22,816 nucleotides of DNA from a virus. The DNA lies in IMG/VR virus record IMGVR_UViG_3300031565_000403, positions 1-22,816 of that record. One strand, written 5' to 3'. The translations under genes and the position numbers were made by a program. Below are positions 7,469 through 15,489 of this stretch, one piece after another (position 1 is the stretch's first letter; every line of letters starts with the position of its first letter). The notes under the pieces were generated by a model. The model searched no databases and was not told the DNA's origin. It worked only from the letters and a program-made list of their open reading frames with translations.

Positions 7469-10066
7469 TCAGGCCTCCGTGCCGTCGAGGGTAGCGGCCG
7501 CCGCAAGCTCGTTGCCGGCATCATCGCCGGTGGCGGCGAACGCCGGCGCAAAATCACACTGGCAGTAGCGGTGGTCGCCGGGGAAGAAGTACGGCGTCTC
7601 GGGCCACGAGAACGAGTTCGTGAGCACCGGGTCGGTGAACGACTCGAACTCGACGCCGTCGAGGTCGAGGTGCGGGTCGAAGTTGACCTCGCGTGAGCCT
7701 GGGTCGCCGTACAGCCATCGGTAGCCGCGCGGTGCGAGGCCGGCGTCGGCGAGGGCGTCCTGCAGCAACGATCCGAGGGCGAGGCCGGTCTGCGGCGTCT
7801 CGGCGACGCCGGTGAGGATGGCGCCGCCCGACGTCTCGATGCCCTGAGCGCCGCCGGCTCGAGCCATCGCCAGGCGCACCGAGCCGGGCGGCACGGTGAT
7901 CGTCGGGTCGAACTCGCCGAGCGGTGGCGCCGCCGGCCTCGGGTCGAACATGCGGCCGTTCGCCTCGGCGACGAGCGTCCCGAGCATCAGCAGCCACGCA
8001 GCCGAACGGTCCTCGTCCTGCTGAGCGCGGATCGCCTCGACGTCGAACTCGTCGGCGCCGACGGTGTCGGCTATGTCCAGCAGCGCTGCCCGCTGGGCGC
8101 GCTCGACCCACTGGTCGAACCGCTCGCCGAACTCGTCGAACGACTCGGCGAGCAAGTCCTCGACGGTCGAGTCGAGGGCGGCGACGAGCGGCGCGCCGAG
8201 GGTCGAGGCGACGTCGACGTTCGGGACGCCGTCGATCACGTCGGCTTGCACGCCTGACGCCCGAAGCGCCTTGCTGCGGAGGCGGGCGCCGGCGCGCTCG
8301 AGGGAGCGGCGCAGAGCGGCGTCGGCGGCGATCATGAGCCGCTCACGGAGCGCCCGGTCGGCTCGGGCGAGTCGCTCGGCCAGCTCGGCGAGCGCCTCGA
8401 GGTCGACGTCGCCAGCTGCGGCGGTTACCTCGACGACCTCGCCGGCGGGCGACTCGAGCGGCGCCGGTGGGCCTTCGGCGGGCGCCTCGACGACCGAGTC
8501 GGGCGACGACGCCGGCGTGCCCTCGACGGCGGCGACCGGGGCGGCGCCGATCGCTACAGGCGCCGTGCCCTCGTCGAGCGCCAGCTCGGCGAGCACCTGC
8601 TGTAGCAGCTGGGCGGTCACGACGTTGTCGATCGCTCCACGGCCGATCAGCAGCCGCTCGGCCAGCTCGTCGGCGTCGGGTGCGTCGGCGTCGGCGTAGC
8701 CACGCACTCGGCGCCACGTCGCACCGCTGATGAGGGCGTTCTGCACGCCGAAGTCGGCGCTCGGACCCTTGTCGGCGTTGCCGATGAGGTTCGCCGGGTC
8801 GTACCAGATGACGAAGCGGCTCGGGTCGGCGACACCGGCGACGCGCAGCGCCTGTCGCAGATAGGCGTAGGTGAGCGACGTGACGAGGTTGAGCGCGTAC
8901 GGCTCGACGTAGGACTTGAACGTCTGCTCGTCGATCTGCCAGGCGGTCCAGTGATTGACGTCGGCGAGGCCGAGCATGATCTCGGGTGGCAGGTCGACAC
9001 CGTTCGCGAGGCGCCGGATCAGCTCGTTGCGGGTGGCGCCCTCGGCGGCGTCGAACCTCGACCCGAAGTCGACGTACTGCAGCTTGCCGACGGCCTCGTC
9101 GGGCACCGCCAGGATGTAGGGAGCCATCGACGCGGCCGACGCCGGGTCGGTGATGGCGGCCACGAAGTGCTGCACGAGTGAGGCGATGACCGGGTCGGCC
9201 TCGGCCTCACCGCCGGTCTCGTCCTGGGTGACGTCGGGTGCGCCGGCCGTGATCGACTCGGGGATGACGAACGCGCCTCGAGGGATGCGGCTCGTGGCGG
9301 CGCCCTTGATCGACCGGGTGAGGATGACCAGCTCGTCGCATATCTCGAGGACGCGCCGCACCGGCGAGTCGGCCAGGTCGCTCCACTGCGGGTCGCGTGT
9401 CCATAGCCGGTACATGGGCGCGTCGCCGGGGATCTTCGTAGCGTCGCCGTCAGGCTGCTCGGGCGCCGACTTGATGGCGAAGTCGGTGCCGACCGTGATC
9501 AGCTCAGACGTCGACAGGAGGCGCCAGTTCTCGCCGGTCTCGGCGTCGTCGTCGGGGAGGCCGACGAGGGTGCAGTCGCCGGCTACCCACTCGTTGATGC
9601 CGTAGTCGCGTTGGATCTCGGCCTGCCCGCCTTCGTTCGAGGCGATGCGGGACACGGCGTCGTTGACGACGGCGACCTCGATCTCGGTGAGGCCAGGGAC
9701 GCCGATCTCGAGCGCCTCGTCGAGTGGGATCGGCACGGCGCCCTGCTCGGTGACGACGCCGGCGTAGAGGCGCAGTTTCGACAGGGCATTGCCGAAGAAC
9801 CGGGCGCCGTGACCGATCTCGGGGACCTCCCAGTGGAAGCGCCAGGCGTCGCCCTGCCAGGCGCGGGCGCGGCGCTTGTACCGCTCGGCCTCGCGCCGGT
9901 CGGCGACGTCGATGCGGCGCGCCGAGGCGGTGACGGCCTGGGCGCGGGTGCGGGCCTCGGTCCTCGAGGCGCGCTGATGCCGGTCGGTGGCGGCGGCGAG
10001 GGCGCGCTGCGCCGTCTGCCTGTCTCGAGCGAAGTTCGCTTCCATCGGCGAGGCCGGGTCGGTCAT
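7469..10066 (-). CDS. Portal protein fused to MuF-like head protein
   Basis: This 865-residue protein starts at an ATG overlapping the DUF1360 stop (ATGA). Residues 1 to about 510 look like an actinophage portal (AWRFHWEVPEIGHGARFFGN, LPPEIMLGLADVNHWTAWQ, FVIWYDPANLIGN); this dodecameric ring is the DNA entry channel. A linker rich in Ala, Pro and Glu (about 530-590) follows, then a helical region and a C-terminal part ending in DHRYCQC (831-837), similar to the His/Cys end of MuF minor head proteins. Normal portals are about 450-550 residues, so the extra 350 residues fit a portal-MuF fusion. I saw no separate MuF gene. Confidence 0.8.
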   Translation of the reverse strand: MTDPASPMEANFARDRQTAQRALAAATDRHQRASRTEARTRAQAVTASARRIDVADRREAERYKRRARAWQGDAWRFHWEVPEIGHGARFFGNALSKLRLYAGVVTEQGAVPIPLDEALEIGVPGLTEIEVAVVNDAVSRIASNEGGQAEIQRDYGINEWVAGDCTLVGLPDDDAETGENWRLLSTSELITVGTDFAIKSAPEQPDGDATKIPGDAPMYRLWTRDPQWSDLADSPVRRVLEICDELVILTRSIKGAATSRIPRGAFVIPESITAGAPDVTQDETGGEAEADPVIASLVQHFVAAITDPASAASMAPYILAVPDEAVGKLQYVDFGSRFDAAEGATRNELIRRLANGVDLPPEIMLGLADVNHWTAWQIDEQTFKSYVEPYALNLVTSLTYAYLRQALRVAGVADPSRFVIWYDPANLIGNADKGPSADFGVQNALISGATWRRVRGYADADAPDADELAERLLIGRGAIDNVVTAQLLQQVLAELALDEGTAPVAIGAAPVAAVEGTPASSPDSVVEAPAEGPPAPLESPAGEVVEVTAAAGDVDLEALAELAERLARADRALRERLMIAADAALRRSLERAGARLRSKALRASGVQADVIDGVPNVDVASTLGAPLVAALDSTVEDLLAESFDEFGERFDQWVERAQRAALLDIADTVGADEFDVEAIRAQQDEDRSAAWLLMLGTLVAEANGRMFDPRPAAPPLGEFDPTITVPPGSVRLAMARAGGAQGIETSGGAILTGVAETPQTGLALGSLLQDALADAGLAPRGYRWLYGDPGSREVNFDPHLDLDGVEFESFTDPVLTNSFSWPETPYFFPGDHRYCQCDFAPAFAATGDDAGNELAAAATLDGTEA

Positions 10067-10392
10067 CGGTTGATCTCCCACTGTGCGATGAGGCCGGCGG
10101 CGGCCGACACGGCGAGCAGCCACGACGTCGGGCGCCACGGCGTTTCGGCAGCCCAGCGGGCGGCCGTGACGGCGGCGGCGGCCCACATGCCGACGCACCA
10201 GTAGCAGCGGAGGCCTTCGCCGAGCTTGAGCGCCCAGGCCGGGCCGGTCGGCTCGTCGAGGCGCCCCAGCATGCGGCCTCGAGGGCCGTCGAGGATCGAG
10301 TCGTCGACGACGAGACGCGTGAGCCGGTACGCGGCGAGGGCGTCGACGGCGAAGGGCAGCACGCCCGAAGCGTAGACGGTCGAGCCGGTCAC
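10063..10392 (-). CDS. DUF1360-like small membrane-associated protein
   Basis: This 109-residue protein starts at a GTG overlapping the upstream stop as GTGA. The pattern AAYRLTRLVVDD (20-31), then C63-x2-C66-x-G-x-W (CYWCVGMW), followed by an Ala-rich hydrophobic segment, fits the DUF1360 family found in phage and bacterial genomes. Residues about 68-80 and 90-104 could be membrane-associated helices. The function of the family is not known to me. Its position at the end of a sugar/sulfate transferase cassette and before the portal is notable. Confidence 0.7.
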   Translation of the reverse strand: MTGSTVYASGVLPFAVDALAAYRLTRLVVDDSILDGPRGRMLGRLDEPTGPAWALKLGEGLRCYWCVGMWAAAAVTAARWAAETPWRPTSWLLAVSAAAGLIAQWEINR

Positions 10393-11525
10393 GATGCGGA
10401 GGTCCGAGGGCCGGCGGCTTCGAGCCGCCACTCGTAGGCGTGGCGGCGGATAGCGTCGACGGCCCGGTCGGCGGCGTGACCGTCGACGTGAGCGTAGACG
10501 TCGGCGACGAGGCGGCGGCGGCGGTCGGCGATCTCGGCCGGGTCGGTGAGCGCCAGGCGGATCGCCGTATCGAGCGCCGAGGCCTGCCCGATGCGGACGC
10601 CGACGTCGGCGTGCGACCAGAACCGCAGGCCGTGCTCGACGCTGCGGCGCATCCACGGCGCGTCGAGGGCGACGACCGGGCGGTCGAGCGAAGCGAACTC
10701 GTAGAGGGTGCTCGAATTGTCGACGACGTAGCAGTCGGCTCGGGCGACGACCTCGTCGAACCGCTCGACCGGCTCGACGCCGATGCCGGCCCACCACGCG
10801 CGCAGCTCGGGCCAGCGTCGAGGGTGGGCGTGCCCCAGGAGGTCGTAGGGGCGGTCGGCGGCGGCGAGGGACGCGAGGGCGTCTCGGTACCACGAGAACG
10901 CCGACAGGCACTCAGGGGCGATATGCGGGAAGTCGGGATGGAACGACACGGCGACGGCCGGGCGGCGCCCCAGCTCGGCGCCGCGCCGCGCCGGTGGGCG
11001 GCCCTCGAGGTGCCAGCGGTCGAGCTTCGGGCAGCCGACGACCTCGGTCGGCGTGTCGGGGTAGCGGGCGGCATTGTTGCGGGCGACGTGGTCGCCTGGG
11101 GCGAGGTAGAGGCGCACAGCGTCTCGCCGGCGGCCGCCAGCGTACGACGGCGAGTCGGTGTCACGGTACGTCTGCCCGGCGCCGTGCTCGACGAACACGA
11201 CCGGCACTCGAGGCTGCGTGCGGGCGCTGCTCATGCCGGCCTGTCGCACGATCACGCCCGGCTTGCCGCCTGGGCGCGGCACCCGGCGTTCGCCCTCGGT
11301 GACGGCCCGCAGGTCCCCCCACGACGCTACGACGACCGGCCAGCCCAGCTCGAGGCGCAGCGCCGGCTCGGCGGCGATGCCGTACACGCGCGCCAGGTAG
11401 CCGACCATGCCGTCGCCGAGGGCGAAGAACCGGCCTCGCTCGTGCGGCTCGAGGGCGGCGTAGATCGGCGCCAGGTGATCGGCGAAGTGCGGCTCGCCGG
11501 CGGCGAAGTCGATGACGAGACTCAC
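10389..11525 (-). CDS. GT-B / CDP-glycerol glycerophosphotransferase-like transferase
   Basis: This 378-residue protein starts at a GTG overlapping the sulfotransferase stop (GTGA). Sequence landmarks are FVEHGAGQTY (111-120), VGCPKLDRW (163-171), SFHPDFPH (194-201), GHAHPRRW (231-238) and ADCYVVDNSSTLYEF (263-277). The last matches the D-x-SS-x-x-x-EF pattern of TagF-like CDP-glycerol:polyglycerophosphate transferases and related GT-B enzymes. It probably transfers a sugar or glycerol-phosphate group from a nucleotide donor. The acceptor is unknown: virion protein, host envelope polymer or modified DNA base are all possible. Neighbouring methyl- and sulfotransferases suggest a decorated glycan. 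Confidence 0.65.
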   Translation of the reverse strand: MSLVIDFAAGEPHFADHLAPIYAALEPHERGRFFALGDGMVGYLARVYGIAAEPALRLELGWPVVVASWGDLRAVTEGERRVPRPGGKPGVIVRQAGMSSARTQPRVPVVFVEHGAGQTYRDTDSPSYAGGRRRDAVRLYLAPGDHVARNNAARYPDTPTEVVGCPKLDRWHLEGRPPARRGAELGRRPAVAVSFHPDFPHIAPECLSAFSWYRDALASLAAADRPYDLLGHAHPRRWPELRAWWAGIGVEPVERFDEVVARADCYVVDNSSTLYEFASLDRPVVALDAPWMRRSVEHGLRFWSHADVGVRIGQASALDTAIRLALTDPAEIADRRRRLVADVYAHVDGHAADRAVDAIRRHAYEWRLEAAGPRTSAS

Positions 11526-12202
11526 GCCAGCGTCTCGACGAGGTCGGCCCACGTCGCGTCGGCGAGGGCCGTGAGCTGCTCCCACCGCTCGGCGACGAGG
11601 GCGGCGAGGTCGGGGTCGAGGTCGCCTGGGTCGACCGGCAGCGCGTCGCTGCGGCGACTCTTCGCGGCGTTCAGCGGCGGGAGCGCCGCTTGTATGCGGG
11701 CAGCGTGCGGCTCGCTGATCGGCGATCCGGCGGCGCCGGCGAGGGCGCGCAGCACCGTCGGGTCGTCGGTGAGGTCGGCGAGGTCGAACACGAGGCGCCG
11801 GCCCGGCCAGTCGAGCGCCCAGCCGTACCACGTTGCCCACCATGAGGCGGCCCGGCCGGTCTCGTCGGCGGCGTCGTACACGGCCGGCGCGTGGTGCCGC
11901 AGGAACACGTCGACGGCGGCGTTCGTCGGGTCGTCGGCGACCCAGCCGCACCGCACGAGCGACGTGACCGTCGGCCACGGCGAGCGGTAGACGATCACGA
12001 CCGGCGTCGCCAGGTCGAGGGCGTCGTAGTACGCCGGCCAGCACCACGACGAGTCAGCGGCCCACGTCGCCCACGGCCGTTGCCCGAACTCGGTTGCGAC
12101 ACGCTCGTGCGAGCAAGGCACGCCGGCCTCGAGCAGAGCGTGAGCGACCCAGGTCGTGCCCGACCTCGGGGCGCCGGTGACGACGAGGCGCCGACCCGGC
12201 AT
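11522..12202 (-). CDS. PAPS-type sulfotransferase-like protein
   Basis: This 226-residue protein starts at an ATG overlapping the methyltransferase stop as TGATG. The N-terminal VVTGAPRSGTTWVAHALL (7-24) matches the 5'-phosphosulfate-binding loop of sulfotransferases. VIVYRSPWPTVTSLVR (69-84) fits the 3'-phosphate-binding strand-helix with R73 and S81. The protein is short for the family (usually 250-350), and the C-terminal part is variable. It would move a sulfuryl group from PAPS to a hydroxyl or amine. The acceptor is unknown, but the adjacent GT-B-like transferase and methyltransferase suggest a common glycan or small-molecule target. A generic P-loop kinase is a less likely alternative. 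Confidence 0.7.
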   Translation of the reverse strand: MPGRRLVVTGAPRSGTTWVAHALLEAGVPCSHERVATEFGQRPWATWAADSSWCWPAYYDALDLATPVVIVYRSPWPTVTSLVRCGWVADDPTNAAVDVFLRHHAPAVYDAADETGRAASWWATWYGWALDWPGRRLVFDLADLTDDPTVLRALAGAAGSPISEPHAARIQAALPPLNAAKSRRSDALPVDPGDLDPDLAALVAERWEQLTALADATWADLVETLA

Positions 12203-12831
12203 CAGGCCTTCCAGATGAGGACGCCGCCACGAGGGTTGCCGAGCGGCATCGCCCTCAGCGCCGGGTCGACGGCGACGACGTCGACGACTGCGGCGTGCAG
12301 GCGCCGGTGGATCGTGTCGGCCGGGTGCGAGGCCGACACGTCGTGGATGAGGCACGACGAGCCGGCGGCGCCGACCTCGGCCCAGGTCTGCAGCTCGGCG
12401 ATGCGGAGGCCGGTGCGGGAGTCGAGGACGAGCAGGTCGGCGGCGGCGATCACGTCGGCGTCGGGCGTCTCGTCGGGTGCGAGGGTGACGTCGGCGGCGT
12501 GTCGGGCGGCGAACCTGTCGACGTGCGGCCGGATGGCGCCTCGAAGATCGACGTCGGACTCGTAGCAGGCGAAGCGGCCGCCACGGCGCAGCGCCTTGAT
12601 GAGCCGGCGGGTCGTGTAGCCGCCTCCCGTGCCGGTCTCGACGACGGCTCGGGCGCCAGTGACGCCGACGAGGGCGGCGGCGAACTCGACGAACTCGACC
12701 TCGGCGGCCTTGCCGTTCCAGGCGCGCCATACACCTTCGGGCGTGTCGGGTGTCCAGTGCGCCTCATCCCCGGTGCCGCCTTCGTGGTCCCAGGCGCCGA
12801 CGACCATCGCGATTGCCTCGAGGGTCGTCAC
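12202..12831 (-). CDS. Class I SAM-dependent O-methyltransferase-like protein
   Basis: This 209-residue protein starts at a GTG overlapping the upstream stop (GTGA); an ATG at residue 9 is an alternative. Motif I is VVETGTGGGYTTRRL (63-77), followed by an acidic strand end FACYESD (87-93) that should hold the ribose of SAM. DLLVLDSR and CLIHDVS supply later core strands. It resembles the O-methyltransferase/class I family used on sugars or small molecules. There is no DNA methyltransferase NPPY or PC motif, so it is not the source of a 5-methylpyrimidine for the dioxygenase. It is part of the sulfotransferase/GT cassette. Confidence 0.7.
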   Translation of the reverse strand: MTTLEAIAMVVGAWDHEGGTGDEAHWTPDTPEGVWRAWNGKAAEVEFVEFAAALVGVTGARAVVETGTGGGYTTRRLIKALRRGGRFACYESDVDLRGAIRPHVDRFAARHAADVTLAPDETPDADVIAAADLLVLDSRTGLRIAELQTWAEVGAAGSSCLIHDVSASHPADTIHRRLHAAVVDVVAVDPALRAMPLGNPRGGVLIWKA

Positions 12832-13073
12832 GCCGCACCGCCGCAGCCGCAACCTTCGCCGGTCACGAGGTAGGCGCCGGCGTCCGTCTCGATCGAGTAG
12901 GAGCGGCGCCCGGTGGCGGTCCAGTCGAGGGCCGGCACGTTGAGAACCGAGCGGCCTCGGCCGTCGAACACTCGTAGGGAGCCTCGGTAGATCGACAGGC
13001 GGTGCGCCTCGAGGGTGGCGCCGGTCGGCGTCGTGATCGTCGCTCGTCGGACGGCGAGGTTCGTGGGCGGCAT
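12828..13073 (-). CDS. Small unknown protein heading the decoration cassette
   Basis: This 81-residue protein starts at an ATG with GGGAGC upstream. The sequence looks beta-rich (TITTPTGATLEAHRLSIYRG, SVLNVPALDW, YSIETDAGAYLVTG) and ends in a Gly/Cys tail GCGCGGAA. I do not recognise the family. The short strands resemble a small barrel. It is followed by the methyltransferase through a GTGA overlap, so the two are translationally coupled. A promoter candidate lies upstream at 13108-13136. Confidence 0.6.
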   Translation of the reverse strand: MPPTNLAVRRATITTPTGATLEAHRLSIYRGSLRVFDGRGRSVLNVPALDWTATGRRSYSIETDAGAYLVTGEGCGCGGAA

Positions 13074-13107
13074 GGCTGCTCCCTGGGCGGTCGTCTCGGC
13101 TCGCTCG

Positions 13108-13136
13108 ACGGTAGTCGAGGCCGGTCGCCCGGTCTA
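13108..13136 (-). promoter_or_regulatory. Candidate promoter for decoration/portal operon
   Basis: On the minus strand TAGACC (13136-13131), a 17-bp spacer and TACCGT (13113-13108) resemble the -35 and -10 of the three operator promoters, but with no palindrome in the spacer. It would leave a leader of about 30 nt carrying the GGGAGC ribosome binding site. It lies in a 118-bp gap, where a promoter is expected. Confidence 0.45.
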
Positions 13137-13156
13137 GGACTTCGAGCGCCGGAGGC

Positions 13157-13194
13157 GGCAGCTGGGGCGCCGATGCGGGGCAGCTGGGGCGCCG
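13157..13194. repeat. Tandem 16-bp repeats at end of cassette 2
   Basis: GGCAGCTGGGGCGCCG occurs at 13157-13172 and 13179-13194, directly after the stop codon at 13198. A one-base-shorter copy lies after the end of cassette 3 at 4639-4653. The cores CAGCTG and GGCGCC are palindromic, so the RNA can fold in several ways. It could be a terminator, an RNA end or a boundary sequence. Confidence 0.6.
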
Positions 13195-13197
13195 TCG

Positions 13198-13479
13198 TCA
13201 GTCGTCGAGGTAGTCGGACGGGATGAGGGTGAACTCGCCGTTGAATCGGAGGCGCACCTCGGTCTGCTCGCGTGCGGCCAGCTGGGCGGCGGCGTAGACG
13301 GCGTCGCCTTGCCCCCAGCCGGGCCGGGTGGCGGCCACGATCACGCCGGCCGTGACGTCGAGGATCTCGAGCGGGGAGGCGGTCACCGGGGCGGCCTGCG
13401 GGTCGACGAGCGGGGCATCGGGTGAGCAGATCGGGCACGCACGAAGCGCGGGGATCGAGCGGTGGTCGTGGGCACTCAT
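13198..13479 (-). CDS. Small unknown protein, cassette 2 third gene
   Basis: This 93-residue protein starts at an ATG overlapping the previous stop (ATGA). C15-x2-C18 (CPICS) near the N-terminus may be half of a zinc site. The rest includes PLEILDVTAGVIVAATRPGWGQGD, then a helix (AVYAAAQLAAREQ) and strands (EVRLRFNGEFTLIPSDYLDD). I do not recognise it. It is the last gene of the cassette and is followed by the 16-bp repeats. Confidence 0.6.
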   Translation of the reverse strand: MSAHDHRSIPALRACPICSPDAPLVDPQAAPVTASPLEILDVTAGVIVAATRPGWGQGDAVYAAAQLAAREQTEVRLRFNGEFTLIPSDYLDD

Positions 13480-13754
13480 CGGGCGGCCACGACTCGGACG
13501 TTCTTGCCGTTGCGGCCCATCCGGCGTCGGGCGTCGTTCGCCTCGGCCTCGGTGAACGTGGCGGCCTCGTCGTCGTCGGCCGACCAGTGCGGGAACGTCG
13601 AGCAGTACCGCAGGCTCGTCGACACGTCCTCGACGGCCCAGCGGCCCTCGGCGTCGATGGCGTCGGTGACGCACCATCCGCAGGTCGGGACGCCGGCGTC
13701 GTTCGCCTCGACGTCGTCGGCCCAGGCGTGGCAGGTGGCGCATTCGGCGCTCAT
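13476..13754 (-). CDS. Small zinc-ribbon-like protein, cassette 2 second gene
   Basis: This 92-residue protein starts at an ATG overlapping the previous stop (ATGA). Two Cys pairs, C5-x2-C8 and C25-x2-C28, are spaced as in a small zinc ribbon. The C-terminal part (AATFTEAEANDARRRMGRNGKNVRVVAAR) is basic, which suggests nucleic-acid contact. I do not recognise the family. The three genes of this cassette appear to be co-translated, from the promoter at 13949-13977. Confidence 0.6.
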   Translation of the reverse strand: MSAECATCHAWADDVEANDAGVPTCGWCVTDAIDAEGRWAVEDVSTSLRYCSTFPHWSADDDEAATFTEAEANDARRRMGRNGKNVRVVAAR

Positions 13755-13942
13755 CGGGCGACCTCCACCGGGACGAGGACCGTGGCGCCGGTCGCCTCGT
13801 CGTGGACGAGGACGCGGGCCGTGCCGTCGCTCGGGCGGCCGGTGCGGAAGTCCCGGTGCGTGCTGTCCCACTGTGCGCGGGTGATGGTGGCGGGTGTGCT
13901 GGGCATGGCGACCTCCTGGGTCGGGTTGGTGGGTGCGGCCAT
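13751..13942 (-). CDS. Small unknown protein, cassette 2 first gene
   Basis: This 63-residue protein is placed at the ATG at 13942 because the promoter copy 2 puts transcription start there, as in the two other cassettes. An internal ATG at 13906 has a very good AGGAGG Shine-Dalgarno, giving a 51-residue form (MPSTPATITRAQW). In that case the first 36 nt would be a leader. The sequence ITRAQWDSTHRDFRTG followed by strands (TARVLVHDEATGATVLVPVEV) is not recognised. Confidence 0.55.
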   Translation of the reverse strand: MAAPTNPTQEVAMPSTPATITRAQWDSTHRDFRTGRPSDGTARVLVHDEATGATVLVPVEVAR

Positions 13943-13948
13943 GAGTCA

Positions 13949-13977
13949 ACCTTACGCTAGGCGCCTAGCGTTGTCTA
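13949..13977 (-). promoter_or_regulatory. Operator-containing promoter, copy 2
   Basis: Read on the minus strand: -35 TAGACA (13977-13972), a 17-bp spacer and -10 TAAGGT (13954-13949), ending 6 nt before the ATG at 13942. The spacer palindrome is extended here to a perfect 18 bp (13954-13971). Upstream CGAGGAATAG matches the A-rich block of the other copies. A degenerate half-site (ACCTAGCG) overlaps the terminase stop codon near 14019-14026. Confidence 0.75.
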
Positions 13978-14019
13978 GCTATTCCTCGGCCGGTGCCGCT
14001 TGCCCTTGCGCCGCTACAC

Positions 14020-15489
14020 CTAGCGTCGACCCGGCGAGACTCGAGCCGCCGGCGACAGGGACGAACCCTGCCGGGCCTGCGGCACCCGAACGCCGGCCGC
14101 CTGCCCAGCTGCAGGCGCCCTCGGCGGTGTCGGCTGACCCAGCGCCGAGAACGCGAGGGCGAGCGCGTCGACCTGATCGTCGTGCGCGCCCTCGGGGAAT
14201 TCCTCCAGCTCGTCGACGAGGTCGTCGAGCCACGGCCCGGCCACGAACGCGACTCGGCCCTGCTCGACCGCCGACGACACGACCTCGGCGCGCTCGGCCT
14301 TCGTGCCTCGAGGCTTGACGCCTTCGACTCGAGCGACGCCCGACAGGCCACGCCGCAGAGCGGCGATCACGTCGAGGCCGGCGGCGCCGTGGTACTGCTC
14401 GACGTGGACCGTGCGGATGCCGTCACGCTCGGCGACCTGTCGCATCCTGTCGTCTCGAGCGCCGGGCGTCTCACGGAAGCGTTCCATGTGCTCGACGACG
14501 TACAGGCGTCGATGCGGGTCGAGCGACACGCGAGCGCCGGCCGTCCAGTCGGGGTCCGTGTACGCGGCCGACGGCCGGCTCGAGGCGAGGTCCCACGCTC
14601 GGGCGCGGCGCAGGCCCGGCCCGGTCGGCGCAGCGTCGAGCAGGCGGTCCTCTTCGAGCAGGTCGGCCCTCGTGAACATTCCGCCCAGGTCGCCGAGCAG
14701 CTGCCCGTACAGCTCCTGAGCGCCGAGCCGGGTGCCTTCGTAGCGGTCGACGAACTCGCGCCAGCGGCCGCCCAGGTTGCGGAGGTTCTCGTGCGTGGCG
14801 CCACCGACGACGACGACCGACTCACCTCGGTCGGAGCGGCCCACGAGGTCGCGGACGACCCTGACCGTCGCCGGTGTGCCGGTGACGATGATGCGAGGGT
14901 CGGGCGGGAGGCGCATGCCGGCCTCGAGGTTGAACCACGTCGTGTCCGCCTGATCACCGAGCCGGGCGTCGCGCAGCTTCGCGATCTCATCGACCCAGCC
15001 TCCGTGATGCTGGGGGCCGCGCAAGTCGCCGGGCGACTCGCTCGAGTACCCCTGGATCTCGGCGCCGTTCGACAGGCGCAGCAGCACTTCGCCTCGGGAC
15101 CACGACCGCTCCCAGCTCCCGCCGAGCAGCAGCGATGGCGGCACGATCTGCTGCAGGCCGGTCTCGCCCTCGACCATCACTCGGCGCACGTCCTTGAGGC
15201 GGCGCCCGACGAGCGCCCAGCGGGGCCGCGCCACGCCCTGCGCCGAGAGCCACTTGATGCGTTCGAGGGTCGCTTGAGCGCCGGCCAGTGTCTTGCCCCA
15301 GCCTCGGCCGGTCATCCACAGCAGTACCGACCAGTCGGCCGACCAGTCGGGCCGTTGCTCGGGCCGGGCGATGTACGGCCATTCGCCGGCCAGCAGCGAA
15401 GCGACCTCGTCGGCCGACAGGGTGCCCAGGTAGGCGCGGCGCTCGGCGGCGGGCATGCGGGCGAGGTTCTCCCGTGTCGACGCGCTCAC
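14020..15489 (-). CDS. terL: Terminase large subunit
   Basis: This 489-residue packaging motor starts at a GTG overlapping the previous stop (GTGA). The ATPase part has the Walker A motif TGRGWGKT (60-67), Walker B GGWVDE (163-168) and coupling motif IVTGTPA (201-207). The RNase H-like nuclease part has ARAWDLASS (297-304, D300), a second acidic site near VEQYHG (363-368) and GAHDDQVDALALAF (434-447). It cuts concatemers and drives DNA into the procapsid through the portal. The length is normal. It ends the overlapping block that starts with the ParB-like and DNA-modification genes, so packaging and base modification are probably made from one transcript. Confidence 0.93.
   Translation of the reverse strand: MSASTRENLARMPAAERRAYLGTLSADEVASLLAGEWPYIARPEQRPDWSADWSVLLWMTGRGWGKTLAGAQATLERIKWLSAQGVARPRWALVGRRLKDVRRVMVEGETGLQQIVPPSLLLGGSWERSWSRGEVLLRLSNGAEIQGYSSESPGDLRGPQHHGGWVDEIAKLRDARLGDQADTTWFNLEAGMRLPPDPRIIVTGTPATVRVVRDLVGRSDRGESVVVVGGATHENLRNLGGRWREFVDRYEGTRLGAQELYGQLLGDLGGMFTRADLLEEDRLLDAAPTGPGLRRARAWDLASSRPSAAYTDPDWTAGARVSLDPHRRLYVVEHMERFRETPGARDDRMRQVAERDGIRTVHVEQYHGAAGLDVIAALRRGLSGVARVEGVKPRGTKAERAEVVSSAVEQGRVAFVAGPWLDDLVDELEEFPEGAHDDQVDALALAFSALGQPTPPRAPAAGQAAGVRVPQARQGSSLSPAARVSPGRR

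Noticed and set aside
10389-11525. GT-B-like protein as a UDP-GlcNAc 2-epimerase
   Set aside because: Both have a two-Rossmann fold, but the VDNSSTLYEF motif and surrounding HP motifs fit TagF/GT-B transferases better.
12202-12831. Methyltransferase as the source of a 5-methylpyrimidine for the oxygenase
   Set aside because: It has SAM motif I but no cytosine C5-methyltransferase PC or ENV motif and no target recognition domain; it looks like a small-molecule O-methyltransferase.
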